Below, piece by piece: positions 1 to 11,404 of a DNA stretch of 64,000 bases. How positions within the stretch are numbered: the first letter of the stretch is position 1; every line of letters begins with the position of its first letter. The position numbers and the translations under genes are program-made. The notes beneath the pieces are model-generated. The model worked only from the letters and a program-made list of their open reading frames with translations, was not told the DNA's origin and did not search any database. The stretch is from Apricaphanius iberus (lineage: Eukaryota; Chordata; Actinopteri; Cyprinodontiformes; Aphaniidae), in NCBI GenBank assembly GCA_028564705.1, contig JAPXFQ010000833.1:248001-312000 (forward strand), given 5' to 3'.

Positions 1-156
1 AAATAGTGATCAGATTTAGTAATTCAATATACAAAAAAAAAAAGCTTTTCAGAGACATGGTAAAATAAGGAGCAGTTTATTAAAATGTTCTTAATCAAAA
101 GGTTTGCTCTCAAAATGGTTCTTACGATACAGGATACAACTTCAGATTTTTGAGTG

Positions 157-212
157 TACACACACACACATACACACGCACACACCCACGCGCACACACA
201 CACACACACACA
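157..212. repeat. (CA)n microsatellite, imperfect
   Basis: An alternating CA tract is interrupted by a few T and G substitutions. It makes both strands look open to translation as Cys/Val or Thr/His repeats, which are not genes. Confidence 0.95.
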
Positions 213-349
213 GATAATTGTTCAATTACATCAGACTATTGATTTTCATTCACACTGGTGTGCACATATACTCTTTTTCTGTGTATGTGTGTGACAGTAC
301 GGACTGCTGTACTGAATGGATAGAGGTAATTGAATGTTAGGGAGACTCT

Positions 350-351
<2 letters not shown>

Positions 352-383
<32 letters not shown>
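352..383. repeat. (TG)16 microsatellite
   Basis: An uninterrupted TG tract of about 16 units in otherwise AT-rich DNA. Length polymorphism is expected. Confidence 0.95.
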
Positions 384-386
<3 letters not shown>

Positions 387-583
387 AGAACCTTTAAAGT
401 GAAGAGATGGAGGTAATCTGTATAAGTGCTTCTACACTCCTAAACCTTTAAAAGCCCTGTCTGTCCGAGATTTACATAAGTATGTGTGAGCACATGTATG
501 TGTGTCTCAATGACTGAGTCTGACTTCAGTTTCAGTTTAAAATCTATTTTCAACAGCCTTTAAGATAACCAAAAGAGAATAAA

Positions 584-634
584 GGAGAGAGAGAGAAAGA
601 GAGCGAGAGAGAGAGAGAAAGAAAGAGAGAGAGA
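584..634. repeat. (GA)n purine microsatellite
   Basis: An imperfect GA/GAAA tract of about 50 bp, all purine on the + strand except one C. Confidence 0.9.
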
Positions 635-984
635 TGTTTACACCAATTGCTTTAAATAAGTGTAGCTAAGTTGCCTGTCTTTACATGTCAATGCCTTAGA
701 AACACTCATGTAATGTTTCAATACTTCCTTATCATGGCCCACTACCGAAGTCTAAGTTTCATGAAAAAACAAAACATACTGTGGAAAAATGGCACATGAA
801 ATCTCAAGAATTTATTTAGTGTTGCTTTAGGTTTTATGTTCTGCTAATAAAACTACAAACTGTATGTAAAATGTAGACTTATTCATACTTAAAGGGGGTC
901 TTCCAGATACAGAAATTAGATACAGTTAGGAATGAGCTACACCTTGCAATTAAAGAGTTGGTCCCACTCTCGACTTCAATGATC
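635..984. other. no recognisable feature
   Basis: AT-rich DNA. I see no open frame of interest, no RNA gene and no repeat that I recognise. Confidence 0.5.
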
Positions 985-1285
985 CTTAAATTCTTTGTGA
1001 CATAGATTCAACAAGGTGTCAGAAACATTCCTCAGAGATTTTGACATGATGGCCCCACACAGTTGTGGATGTGCTGTGGATGAATTTTGCATTCCTTCAC
1101 AGGTCAAAAATACTGCATTGGACTGTGATGTAGTGACTATGGAGACCATAGTGTGATCTCACTTTTATGTTCCGGACACCAGCTTGAGCTTGTTTGAGCT
1201 TTGTGATCTGGTGCATTATTCTGCTGGAAGTCGTCAAGAGATGATGGACACACTGAGGTCATAAAAAAAGGGGATCATCAGTAAA
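985..1285 (-). mobile_element. Tc1-like transposon fragment (transposase C-terminal half, decayed)
   Basis: The run from the 'aacattcctcagag' block through 'gcattattctgctgga' follows the order of the minus-strand transposase of a common fish Tc1-like family, the one whose ends carry the GTACACCT motif. The segment would encode the part around the last two catalytic residues, but it has deletions and stops and no open frame survives. Neither terminal inverted repeat is visible, so this is an internal scrap. The match is by recognition of word order only. A translated search with Tc1 transposases would settle it. Confidence 0.55.
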
Positions 1286-1450
1286 AATTTCAAGTAGGCT
1301 GTTTATGCCTATGACATCATCCTTTGTCAGACACGTGACCTGGCTACCCCCTAGTGCCATCTTGAGTGTAAGCGTCTTTCGTTGCTAGGTAAACCTGCAG
1401 TAGTTCTACTGACGAAGCTGAAGTTGAAGAAGCACACTCAAGTCGCTAAC
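1286..1450. other. 5' flank of a decayed transposon exon
   Basis: It holds an E-box-like CACGTGAC and 'gacatcat', and leads into the ATG at 1451. It may be the 5' untranslated part of the element whose exon follows. Confidence 0.25.
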
Positions 1451-1779
1451 ATGGAGTAGAAGAAAAAGGACAAATGCATACCTTACAGGGATAAACTTGT
1501 GAAGGAGGCTAGTGATAGATATGTTCAGAAATTTTCTACAAAAGATAATGTAAACCCATATGAATTCAATTGAAACAAATTGTGTTTAGACGTGTTGTTA
1601 TTGGTTCCAACTACTGCACTGGACATAGCTATCCCGTGTTTGGGAACAGCGCATACACATGTCAGCAATTTAAAATGTACAAATTACTGGAGAAATACAG
1701 ACATTTTACACATGGCTGGGTACAAGAATTGCTCATATTTTGACCGCATGACTACAACAACACGGTTGTCTCTGCCAAG
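1451..1779 (+). pseudogene. decayed first exon resembling the SWIM/YqaJ-type accessory protein of fish DNA transposons
   Basis: Reading from the ATG at 1451, and allowing two early in-frame stops and one frameshift near 1631, gives a coherent protein. It has a basic start (residues KDKCIPYRDKL), a segment NPYEF, and then YTCQQFKMYKLLEKYRHFTHGWVQEL split here only by position. It ends NNTVVSAK directly before GTAAGC, a good splice donor at 1780. Word order with a tyrosine- and lysine-rich block, then GWV, then V(S/T)AK is what I know from the first exon of fish proteins with a SWIM zinc finger and a YqaJ exonuclease domain; several of these travel with Harbinger/ISL2EU-type transposons. No downstream exon is recognised. 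The two stops and the frameshift make it non-functional. Family assignment is inference from pattern. Confidence 0.45.
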
Positions 1780-1979
1780 GTAAGCTAAGCTTGCTTCAAG
1801 TTGTTGTTGTTTTAGTGATTCTCTGTGCACTTTGTGTCCCAATAGTTTACCAATAATATTTTAATTGAAAGTAAATCACAAAATACATGTAAAAAGAAGA
1901 ATAGAAGGGTCTGTACTCATTGGAAACTTATAAAACTTTTAAAAACGTAATTTTTAAAAATAACGGTTTTTCATAATAC
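1780..1979. other. possible intron remnant
   Basis: It begins with GTAAGC after the decayed exon, and the rest is AT-rich with nothing recognisable. Confidence 0.3.
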
Positions 1980-2300
1980 GACAGTGACTCAGGAGTTTGC
2001 CGTTTGTCTTGTAATAGGAAGGTTGTTTGTTCAGTCCCCATCTCCAGTGGTCTCAGTCGGTGTGTCCTCGGGCAAGACACTTCACCTGTTGCCTACTGGT
2101 GATGGTCAGTGGGCTTGGGGGCGGCAGTGTCTGGCACCTCACCTCAGTGCGCCCCAGGGAAGCTCTGGCTACATCATAGCTTCCCATTATCAGTTTGTGA
2201 ATGTGTATGTGAATGGGTGAGTGACTGAATGTAGTGTAAACCTCTTTGGGTCCATAGGGACTAAGAACAGCACTGTACATATGGCCATTTACCATAATAC
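1980..2300 (+). repeat. SINE-type dispersed repeat
   Basis: The segment has the word order of a very common percomorph short repeat. It opens with a tRNA-like head ('ggaaggttgtttgttcag', a decayed B box), followed by 'gggcaagacacttcacc', 'gctacatcatagcttcc' and 'gtgaatgtgtatgtgaatgg', and ends near 'ctttgggtcc'. The long open frames on both strands here are accidental. Position of the ends is approximate. Confidence 0.65.
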
Positions 2301-3283
2301 AAAGAAACATAGAGTCTTGGTGGTAAACCTGTGGGATACAAAGAGAATCATCTATGAGGAAATCTCTCGTCACATGTTAATAAATAAATATTTTATTGTG
2401 TACTTCTGTTTTTAAAGTAGTGACATATATGTTGATGAAATAACAAACATTTCTTGATTTTCTTGTTAACTGACAATGATTAACTCTTAACTGATTAACA
2501 GATTATTGATTGACTGATTAACTCACAACTGCTCTCCATGTTTAGCAGAGGTTTGGGAGAGGGCAACTTTATATAGTCCAAAAATTGACATTAGTAACAT
2601 CACTTATAGAAAACTACTGTCTCACATATCTTTATGAAAAAGCTGCAAGCAAACATGCAGGTAGGGAGACGAGCTTTCGAAAATAATGCTCTTCCCTCTC
2701 ACAGCTTCGACCCAGGCCATTCGATGTCTCCTTGTTAGTTTTCCCACTTGCTGTCCAAAACCTCTTTTCCAAACGGGAAACTAAAAAATTAATATGTTGT
2801 GGTTGAGTTATTAATTCCTGGTGTTGTGTGACTTGGCATGTCAGCCTTTCACACAACCCATCCAATTATGCCACGTGCCTACAGCACCCGATACGTCATC
2901 TGACAAAGACCGATTGCTCAGTGTTTTAAGAAAATATTTCCTGTACCCTTACACTGTCATCGGTTGATAGAAAAAAATATGGATCCATTCTTCCAAGCCT
3001 CTTTTTGAGCCAGATTCTGGCTTTACCATCTGGATGATCACAAGTTCTTCGGGGAGAAGGAATTGTTATTGCCAGGGGGACAGTTTACTGGCAGATCTAC
3101 CTACCATTGCCATGTTGTCTCTGGTCAGCTAGAGTTTATTTACTTCAGCTTGTAAACACGGTTCCCTTCAAGTAGCAATGGCCGACAGATAAGTTTTGAT
3201 TGATCTGAAAAGGTTATTATAACAAGTGCAGTTCATTAAATACTCTAAAATCACATTTAAACAAACACAGCTGTTGTCAGGTT
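2301..3283. other. no confirmed feature; possible transposon exon on the minus strand
   Basis: Most of this stretch is AT-rich with nothing recognised. Between about 2660 and 2760 the minus strand reads RRHRMAWVEAVRGK, which weakly resembles the middle of a THAP zinc finger. 'ctttgtcaga' near 1332 and its inverse near 2900 could be arms of one decayed element spanning the exon at 1451. This is speculative. Confidence 0.2.
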
Positions 3284-3372
3284 TTGGTTAAAGGACCCAA
3301 GCGGGCATAGAGAGACGTTTTGAGTTAAAATACCTCATTTTATCAATGATTGTCCAAACTCAGAGGACAGGA
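3284..3372. repeat. dispersed repeat, copy 1 of 2
   Basis: The block starting 'ggttaaaggacccaa', with 'cgttttgagtta' and ending 'tccaaactcagaggacagg', recurs in the same order at 4746-4846. The two copies are in direct orientation about 1.46 kb apart. The family is one I associate with unclassified fish repeats. Confidence 0.7.
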
Positions 3373-3550
3373 GAATTAGAAAAAGAAACAGTACACAAAG
3401 AGTAAAAAAATGTACCAAAGGCATACAAAAACTAATGCGGTCAGTGGGGTCAGAGGAACCAGTAATAGAGCTCTCGGTGGAAACCATTGTGGCGGAGCAC
3501 TTCTGGGGGCTGACAACAAAAGAACGCTGAAAGAGACCTGGAACAACTCT

Positions 3551-3627
3551 GAAGACTTGGACTTAGTTGACTCTGAAGACTCGGAGCCAGGAGACTCAGA
3601 AGACTTGGAGCCAGTAGATTCGAAGAC
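3551..3627. repeat. 24-bp minisatellite, about 3.3 units
   Basis: Units beginning GAAGAC start at 3551, 3575, 3599 and 3622. Each is about 24 bp and follows the pattern GAAGACTYGGA plus a variable half. Related sequence ('gaaagactcgga') resumes at 4373, so the array was probably split by the element at 3627-4368. The acidic Asp/Glu/Ser translation is an accident of the repeat. Confidence 0.7.
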
Positions 3628-4368
3628 TAACCCTTAAATTCCACTACATGCGCTCTGTCCGCTCCGCTCCGCCCCACCACGCACGGCGCAGCAAAACCGA
3701 TCCAATTGTAATAAAAAAGAACATTTCCACTACTGCCGCTGTGCCCTCCGGCAAAAATAGGATTGAATCGATTTTTGCCGGACGCCGTAGCAAGTCCGCA
3801 GTCAATCTACAAAAATAAAACTCATGCCGAACATGCAAACCATCCGGTTTTTCAAAATAAATCAATAAAGACAGACTTATTTTTCTTTGTATGCATAGCT
3901 ATAATAATATAATCTCACTTAAAATTATACATATGCTGTCTGAAATAATTGTGTGGGTTTATACATAATTTACACATAGAATAAAATCAAAAATTATTTC
4001 AACTTATTTAATTCTGAAATGTTGTCATTTCCTGCAGTAGGTGTGTGGATCAAGACGTTCATCTTCGTAAATCCGGGAGGATAACATGGATGAAAAGAAG
4101 CTCATTCTGTTAGTGGAGATATCTTGACAAAGAATATTAATAAAGAGTAGTAGCTGATGTTTTCTGTTCGTCTTCCAAGTATGAATAGTTTTGATCTGAC
4201 TTTCGTATTTCTGCCATTCCCATGCATGCGTCTTTGAGCACCTCTGGGCTCCTCCAGAACGGAGCTGAGCGGAGTTGGGGCGCATGCAGTATAAATTAAC
4301 GACGGCACAGAAATACGCTGCGGCATGCTTGTCGGGGCGGAGTGCATGTAGTGGAATTTAGGGGTTAG
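3627..4368. mobile_element. non-autonomous DNA transposon with terminal inverted repeats
   Basis: The left end reads 'ctaacccttaaattccacta' and the reverse complement of the right end reads 'ctaacccctaaattccacta'. The match continues through CATGC with about two mismatches in 28 bp. Inner GC-rich blocks containing 'gctccgcc' are also inverted. The 742-bp body carries no transposase. No clean target duplication is visible; 'gaagac' and 'aaagac' in the flanks are part of the surrounding minisatellite. Superfamily is not assigned. Confidence 0.7.
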
Positions 4369-4745
4369 ACTTGAAAGACTCGGACTTTGGAGTCTCTGTA
4401 TCAGGAACACTCCCTGGAGATCCTTAGCCTGTAAGAGACTGTGGAACGTTTTCCTTGATCCCCTCTAGGGATAAGGGAAAACGTTGACCGGGCCCTCCTG
4501 GAGAGTTGTAGGAGGGGCCCTAGGATGGCGGCAATGGCGGCTGGAGGACTGTGAAGCAGAAGCAAGGACTGCCCTGTACCTGTGTGGTTTAACTCCGAGA
4601 GAACAAAAAAGCCAGTCTGATACCTGTATAAACTGAGTCCACTACCAGTTCTTGGCTACCTGCATAGCACATCACTGAAACAAGGTTGTCTTCTTTGGCT
4701 CCTCAGTTCTCTGATGTGTCCACTTGGCTTGTTTGTTCTGTTATG
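4369..4745. other. unclassified, likely old repeat
   Basis: It resumes the minisatellite for about 25 bp. An inverted pair 'gggccctcctggag' and 'ggaggggcccta' follows near 4490-4525. No coding signal. Confidence 0.3.
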
Positions 4746-5035
4746 TGTTGGTTAAAGGACCCAGGTGCAGAGAGGCGTTTTGAGTTACAGTATACAATAA
4801 CAAATCATTTCAATGATGATAGTCCAAACTCAGAGGACAGGACTGGACGTGGACACGCTGATGAATGACGTACGATGGATGACGACAAACCTGCAAAGAA
4901 ATAGTAACACACAAGGGGATATATATTCTCAGAGACAGGTAATCCAGGAGACAGTCAAGTAAACAAGAAACAAATAAGGACAATTATGGGCACAGAGAAG
5001 GAAAAAAACAGGGACAGACATCACAGAGTAACAGC
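4746..5035. repeat. dispersed repeat, copy 2 of 2, with extra downstream sequence
   Basis: The first 100 bp match 3284-3372. The remainder ('gatgaatgacg', 'gatggatgacg', 'cacacaaggggata', 'gacaggtaatccagg') has the texture of a common unclassified teleost repeat, but copy 1 lacks it. Confidence 0.55.
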
Positions 5036-5274
5036 GGTCTGTTTTGTTTTTGCTTACACCACCTGGTGTTCAAAATCGGCAAGATACCATATTAGATTAA
5101 TTGGTCTTTAAATACATTGCCTGGCCAAAAAACAACAACAAACAACTGGATTTAACTAAGCAAAAAGGTATAAACCTCCTTAATAATTACTACATGGACA
5201 ATTATCTTTCAGCTAGAAACAAATTATTTAACCCTAACTTGTGCCATATATTGCTTCTCATTTCATAAACAACA

Positions 5275-5532
5275 GTGTCGAAAGACACATCTCATGTTCA
5301 TGAAAAAGATGTTGGTGTGTTTGAGAAGGGTCAAGTCATTGGAATGCATCAAGCCAAGAAAACATCTAAGAAGATTGTAGAAACTACAAAAAATGGGTTA
5401 AGAACTGTCCAATGCATTGTTAAAAAGTGGAAGGATAATGGGGACCCATCTTCAAGGAAGAAATGTGTCCAGAAAGAAATCCTGAATGATTGTGATCAGC
5501 AATTAGTTAAGTCTTTGGTGAAATCAAATTGA
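5275..5532 (+). pseudogene. Tc1-like transposase, N-terminal DNA-binding remnant
   Basis: An 86-codon open segment opens with MSKDTSHVHEKDVGVFEKGQ. It continues with a helix-turn-helix-like stretch (residues about 15-55; TSKKIVETTKNGLRTVQCIV) and ends in a basic linker around KKWKDNGD, typical of the first half of the paired-like DNA-binding domain of Tc1 transposases. This domain binds the terminal repeats of the element. The frame is broken after residue 86. The first catalytic Asp and the second are not found, so it cannot be active. Confidence 0.75.
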
Positions 5533-5771
5533 AGCAAAAAAAAGAGTAGAACTCAAGGCTGTGTTTAATAGTGAAAGTAAGAGAATTTCACACACACAAT
5601 GCAAAGGAACCCAAGGGATTGGGCCTGAGCAGCTGTGTAGCCGAAAGAAAATCACTAATCAGAGAGGCAAACCAGAAAAAAGGCGTCAGTTGCTCTGGAG
5701 CATAAAAATTAGGCTCTGGAGCAATGGAAGAAAGTCATCATCATCATCACACATCATTTTCACTTATGGAT

Positions 5772-5875
5772 TGGCCACCACAGAGTCAGGACATCAACCC
5801 CATTGAGAATCTTTGTGATGTGCTGGAGAAGGCTTTGCGCAGCGCTCAGACTACCATTATCAATGCGAGATCTTG
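5772..5875 (+). pseudogene. Tc1-like transposase, C-terminal catalytic remnant
   Basis: In the frame starting at 5772 the sequence reads WPPQSQDINPIENLCDVL. This is the block that carries the last catalytic glutamate of the DDE triad (NPIEN; codon near 5805). It then runs into a stop after RSW. It belongs to the element at 5115-6048 and is joined to the N-terminal remnant by a deleted, frame-shifted stretch. Confidence 0.75.
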
Positions 5876-6050
5876 GTGAAAAATTAATGCAACACTGGAT
5901 GTAAACTAAATATTGTGCCATTGCAGAAGCTTATCGAAACATACCACAGAGAATGTGTCACATAATCATGTCTAAAGGTGGTCCAACGAAATATTAGAGT
6001 GTGTGACCTTCTTTGTGGTGGTGATATTTTTTCTTTGGCCAGGCAGTGTA

Positions 6051-8880
6051 TAAAGAATCTAATTAAATTGACTAGAGAGCACCGTTCTGGTGAAATGATA
6101 GGGGGCTAATGTGTTCGATGCATAGTTAGAGAATCGCGCTCTACATCGCAAATTGCTTGTGTAGGTCATGGAGTGCCCTTGCATCGACAGATAATAGCGA
6201 TGCGTGTCTCTGTACCTATGTAGATTGAGAAGTACAAACTCAGCTTAAGTAGTTATCCAGCAGGGACATGTATGTCTACTTTTGTTGTCTGCCAAACTAA
6301 ATTCACACTAAACATCATTAACACAAAGATATTAGATTTGTATATAGTTTTAAATAAATTTAGGCAATAATGCCTTAAACACTTTACCATAAACCTATGA
6401 CAAGTAATTTACAGGTTCTTACCAGTGTTTGTAAAATGGAATCATTTTTTATCATTTTTTGGAACTTCTTGATTTAAAAGCTAAACCGTTACCTTTTATT
6501 TTAAGCATATCGTCCAACACCTTTGAACAGCATCATAAACGCAGAAATGGTTCAGACAAAATTGATCAGTTTTTGCTGTTTAGTAATGCATTGTTTAATT
6601 TGAGGAGAAATAGAAATTGAATACAAATGGATAGCAAAACGGACAAAAAAACCCCAAAACGTATGTTTGAACTTAGAAATCGTGTGAAAATTATTTTTAA
6701 AATGACTACAGACATCACAGATGCTTGCTTAAAAACTAAATGTGTGTTTTCATTCCAAACGGATGAATACAATAAATAACCCTTTGCTTTAGATACTATA
6801 CCTCCCTGTTTATTGTTTGGCACAAACACAGTTAGTGTTACTGTGAATCTCTTTGTAATTTTATATATTAAGTTCTAGTTTGAACTCATTTAAGATATTT
6901 GGAAACCCTTAAAAATGTTGCAATAATGAAAACCACGACATTTAAACCCTGTTGTCTAACATATCAAAACACAAACCTATGAATATCATATATGGAACAC
7001 GTTTGTTCTCACAGGGATTTTGTCTCCTGTTGTTGAGTGCATGTATGAGTTTAGGTTCAAAGCTGCTTAAAATGCATTGTGTGTGTGTCTGAAACAGGTC
7101 ATGGAATGTCAACAATGGAGAGAGATGAGTTCCACATCAATGGTCCAGCACTTCACTCCCTCTATCTGTCTTCTGTCCATCCATTCATCTGTCTGTCGAT
7201 CAATCTGTCTCTCCTTTCCTTTATTCTTACTCCTTAAAAATCTGCTCACTTCTTTTGTTTTCCATCTTCAACTGTTTAAAAAAAATGTTTTTAGCTATAA
7301 GGTGTTGGTTATATGTCAAGTCAACCTTTTTCTTTTCTCATTATAGATTTCTGTCTTTCTCTTCTATTATCTCTCCTAATGACGTCCATTTTCCCTTTCT
7401 AAAACTATTAATGTCCATAATAAATGTTTAACTGTTTTCCATAGTCGTTTTAGAGCAGATGAATGAAAAAACAATTTCTTCGCTGAGATTTTCAAAAAGT
7501 TATTTTTGAGCAGGTGTACTGAGTGATATCTGGAAAAATTTAGATAAGCTAGATGGTAACAACATGAATCAAACCAAGCAAAACATTAAACGCTAAACAT
7601 ATTTAAAATATCATTGAAAATACAAAAATATTACAATACAATATTTTTACATCTTCTAAATAATCCATTATTTGATATAGCAAAAATTTTTTCGCCAGCT
7701 TTACCTTGCCAAAGTTGCAGAGCTTATAGGCCCAGTAGGGCAGCCCACAATATCCTTTCCCCGTTTAAAAGTGTACAGCAGCTCCTTCTGGAACCATATC
7801 TGGGCCATTCTGACTTTTTATAGGGTATTCTTTCATTGATGCAACCTAAAATACTTAAAAAAAAGGCAAAGAGGACAGAAACAAGCTACTGTACATATTT
7901 ACAAGTCTAACGTTAGACTTAAACCCTAATGTTAAAAATCTCCCATGACAATAAAACTCTAAACAACATAACAAAAACTATTGGGGTACTAGCCTGTTTT
8001 ATGTTGCTAATGTGATGTTGGAGTGATCCCAGATTTGGCACCCAAGAAAATTTGTTTTTATATTTCTCAAATATTCAGACCCCTCGAGCAACTCATTTCA
8101 AAGAAAAAGTAATCATCCAAACTACCAACATTTTTTGATGTTTCCCTAATATTAGGTACTCTAATGTGAAAGTGCATCTAATCCATCTTTTAACATTCAT
8201 CTCAAGCCTTTACACTCCTCGCCCAAGCAGTTCCTCCCAGCTGCAGTCAGAGTAAGGGATGTTCAGCCCTCCATGTGCCCAGACCACAAATGAATTATGC
8301 AAATGGTTGGTAAATTCATATTGTTTATAAAGACAGAAAACAAAGAATATTGAAAATGTCATAACATCAGGCTTTGTAGCAAACGATAACCTTCCAGTTT
8401 TAGTCCTGTTAAATGTTATAAACCCCAGAGACGTCATTATTAGTCAATCATGTAATGAAGTCTTTGAGACAATGCGTAACAATTTTCCAATAGAGAAATA
8501 AGCTGTTACATTATTGGCTTGTTATTTCATTTAGTGTATGTTTTTGTGAAATAACACTGCAGTTTTTTTTTTTTGTATAGACAGACTAAATGGCAATATA
8601 GAGTGGAAAAGGCAACAAAAATTAAATAAAAGGGTAGGAATAGGTTTACATTTATGGATGAACTAAAACTAAACTCTATAAATAGACTTCTATTCGTTTT
8701 TATTACAAAAGGAAATTGAAATACATTTTTTCTTTAATTATCTTAATTATCTATCAGTCGTGCGTGAATTTATAACAGCAACCCTGAAACATCGCTTCTT
8801 CATCATTGTTTTGTCCCCAAATGCATCTCTCACCCAGCCTGTCTCCTGCTTTTCAGTTGTATGTGAACTGACCAATGCAT
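6051..8880. other. AT-rich stretch, nothing recognised
   Basis: There is no TE end, RNA gene or exon that I can support. Short pyrimidine-rich runs occur near 7180-7260 and 7340-7400. Open frames of 60-90 codons have no recognisable composition. Confidence 0.5.
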
Positions 8881-9120
8881 CCCTTTTTTTTTTTCTTTTT
8901 TAATTCCGCACGCTGACTGACTCTGGTATTTGTTCATTTATTTCCCGTTCCACACCTCTGCCACCACATCCAGCTCTCTTCCACAGTATTTGTATATTTG
9001 GCCGTTTTGCTCTGCTGCTCCCTCTCTATCTGCTAATCTCTGGTTTAAATAAGAAGCATGGGGTGTATACAGCACAAGCACACACTTGTGCACACACTTA
9101 CACACACACACACACAAACA
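8881..9120. repeat. poly(T) run and short (CA)n
   Basis: A T-rich run lies near 8884-8900 and a CA tract at about 9100-9116. The sequence between them is unremarkable. Confidence 0.7.
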
Positions 9121-11319
9121 CCAGTCAATGTGCTGTGCAAACACACTAAGTGAAGAGAAAGAGCTCAATAAAAAAAGGACACCTGAAGTGCACGAAACAA
9201 CACAATGTCATACCTACAAAGAGGTTCCTATGTTTCCCAGGTGAGTCCCACAGTTCTGTGCTTTGCCCACTTGAGGGAAGTAGAGGGCTTTAGCTTGGTG
9301 TTATTTCGATCCATAATTCTCATAAATGCACGCATACACACGTATAATTACACCCAAACTGGAGTGATATTGGGAGATGCTAGAATTATCCATTAATTTA
9401 CCGGGGCAGTGGCATTCTAAAGGCCTTTATATGCTATAAACTACAGAAAAAGTACATGAAAGACCTTGGCAATGTTCCGGTGTGAAATTTAATCCCTGAG
9501 TCAAAACATGATATAAAGTAAAAGGACATGAATTAATTATTTAGTTCTATATTATCCTTTTTTAACCTCTAATGTGGGTCTGTAGAGACCAGCCATAACG
9601 AAAACAGGTCAACTTTTTAAAAGATCATTTCACGCCAGCATGGTTTATTTTTCTAAAGCTCGCAGCAGAGGGGAAGAGGAACGAGAAGGGTGGGCTACAT
9701 GCAGGAAATGGTAAATGTTGGTCTCAACCTTGTGACTCTCAAAGTACACTTTATTCACACACTCACAAACACACACAGCCTTTTAAATCTTGATCAAGAC
9801 AGAGAGCTCCATTCCTTCCCCACGGCTTGATCCTACAGCAAACACAGCAGAAACCGGAGTGCTTGATTTACTTTAATCTCGCCTGTAATGTGTCTCGCGT
9901 CTGTTCCAGTCTGCTGAAGTAAATCAAATGCCCCGGAACTAGCTCAAATATTTGAAGTCGAAGTTACAATTTGAACACGGACAAAGAGATTGCAGCTTCG
10001 GAGAAGGCAAAGAAAGTCTTCATCCATCCAACCATAAATCTGTCTCTGAAGCATAGCCAGTCAGTTATGAGATGTCTCTAAAGACACAGGAGGAGTTCAA
10101 GGAGCGCAGAATTAAATATAGATATTTAACGTAATTTTTTCTTTAGTCCCTGAATGTTCCTTCTTTATGCTCTTTGCCCCAGTCCCGTGGTGGACCACAA
10201 TTTGAGATCCCAGAATAACCTCACATTACTGCGTTATATTTTATTATTCATCACGCCTGTAATCTTTTACTATTCAATCAGAAAACACATCACAGCCTTT
10301 CCTGTTCTAATAACTGCAGCTTGGACAATAAAGTAAGCATTGCAACACTGCATACAGAATCAGTGTAAATTCCAGCTGGCCACCGGGGAGCTGCTGCATG
10401 GCAGAAATGAGAAATTGTAATGAAGCAATAGCAATAGAAAGATACAACATCTGATTCTGCCAAGTTTTATTTATTATAGGCTTATCCAAGAACAAGTTAT
10501 ATTGGATATATCCTGCAGGGTAAACTGTAGGTATCACACCTGTAAATTCCCTAAGACAAAATTTAAAAGCAAACATTTGCAAACTTTAAATATTTTTTTC
10601 TCTTTACTAAAATAAATGTACGTTTTTAGGAAAATGGGCAGTGAAAGAAAAAGTTTCCCTGACAAGGTACTTTATTACACTTTCTTTATGAATTCCATTA
10701 AATATCTGTTTCCTATGCTTACCCATTATGCCGTGCGAAATGTGGCCTCAGAGCTGTTGAGATTCTAAAAAATAAAATGCTGGACTTTTTACATTAAGGC
10801 TTGACTCAGCTGATAATCACTTGATTTGCTATATGTTGGAAAATAGTATAGCCATCACTCAAAATTTCTGAAATAGTCCCAGAGACAGCTCATCAATGGT
10901 TATTTAAAGCAACATATATCTGAAGACGGTGAATTAATATTTTTGTTTTGCAGTTTGCAACTCAGGTTGATTTTTTGTGAGATGTCTCTTGAAACTCTTT
11001 GAACAATGGCTACTTCGTTTACTAATTTCCCACCCAATCCTTTAACTTGACTATGATGATAAATTCTTCTATAATGGTAAAGCACTGTGTGTATAGTAAA
11101 AACTGAAATTTTTTATAGCCTTTCATTTCATGTTCCTTGTGTGCAGCTGCAATGTTAATGTTTCGCAATGGAACAGCCATAGTTCTGACTTGAAGCTGGT
11201 AGAGGGAATTTTAGATAAGAGAGATGAGAAGGAGGCCTTCAAACCTCAAAGACTTGGAACTCATCAGCAAAGCTACATTTTTGTTTTTACTTTAAGTTGA
11301 TGTTTTTTTTCTGTTGATC
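9121..11319. other. no recognised gene; possible conserved non-coding DNA near 9830-10140
   Basis: The 9860-9930 segment contains GATTTACTTTAATC and its near inverse GAAGTAAATC about 50 bp apart, in sequence of more balanced composition than its surroundings. That is all I can say without a cross-species alignment. Confidence 0.3.
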
Positions 11320-11404
11320 TGTTTTCCTAATTTATGCAACTGTGAAGCACTTTTAATTGCCTTGTGTATGAATTGTGCTCTACAAATAAACTCGCCTTGC
11401 TTTA
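11320..11404 (+). mobile_element. LINE 3' tail (L2/Rex-type, fragment)
   Basis: 'tgtgaagcacttttaattgc' followed by 'cttgtgtatgaattgtgc' and 'acaaataaactcgccttgc' is the 3' end shared by a large fish LINE group. A better copy, with coding sequence, ends at 53166. Confidence 0.7.

Larger units (their letters stand above)
5115..6048 (+). mobile_element. Tc1-like transposon, internally deleted, TA target sites intact
   Basis: The left end 'cattgcctggccaaa' and the reverse complement of the right end 'cactgcctggccaaa' match, and each is flanked by TA (5113-5114 and 6049-6050), the Tc1/mariner target. The element is 934 bp against the usual 1.3-1.7 kb, so the middle of the transposase gene is missing. 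N-terminal and C-terminal coding remnants are listed separately. Confidence 0.85.

Noticed and set aside
1984..2373. Frames of 78 and 106 codons on opposite strands
   Set aside because: They overlap a SINE-type repeat and read it in both directions.
3284..4846. Direct repeats as the LTRs of one retrotransposon
   Set aside because: The shared block is only about 100 bp, lacks TG...CA ends, and no gag or pol reading lies between the copies.
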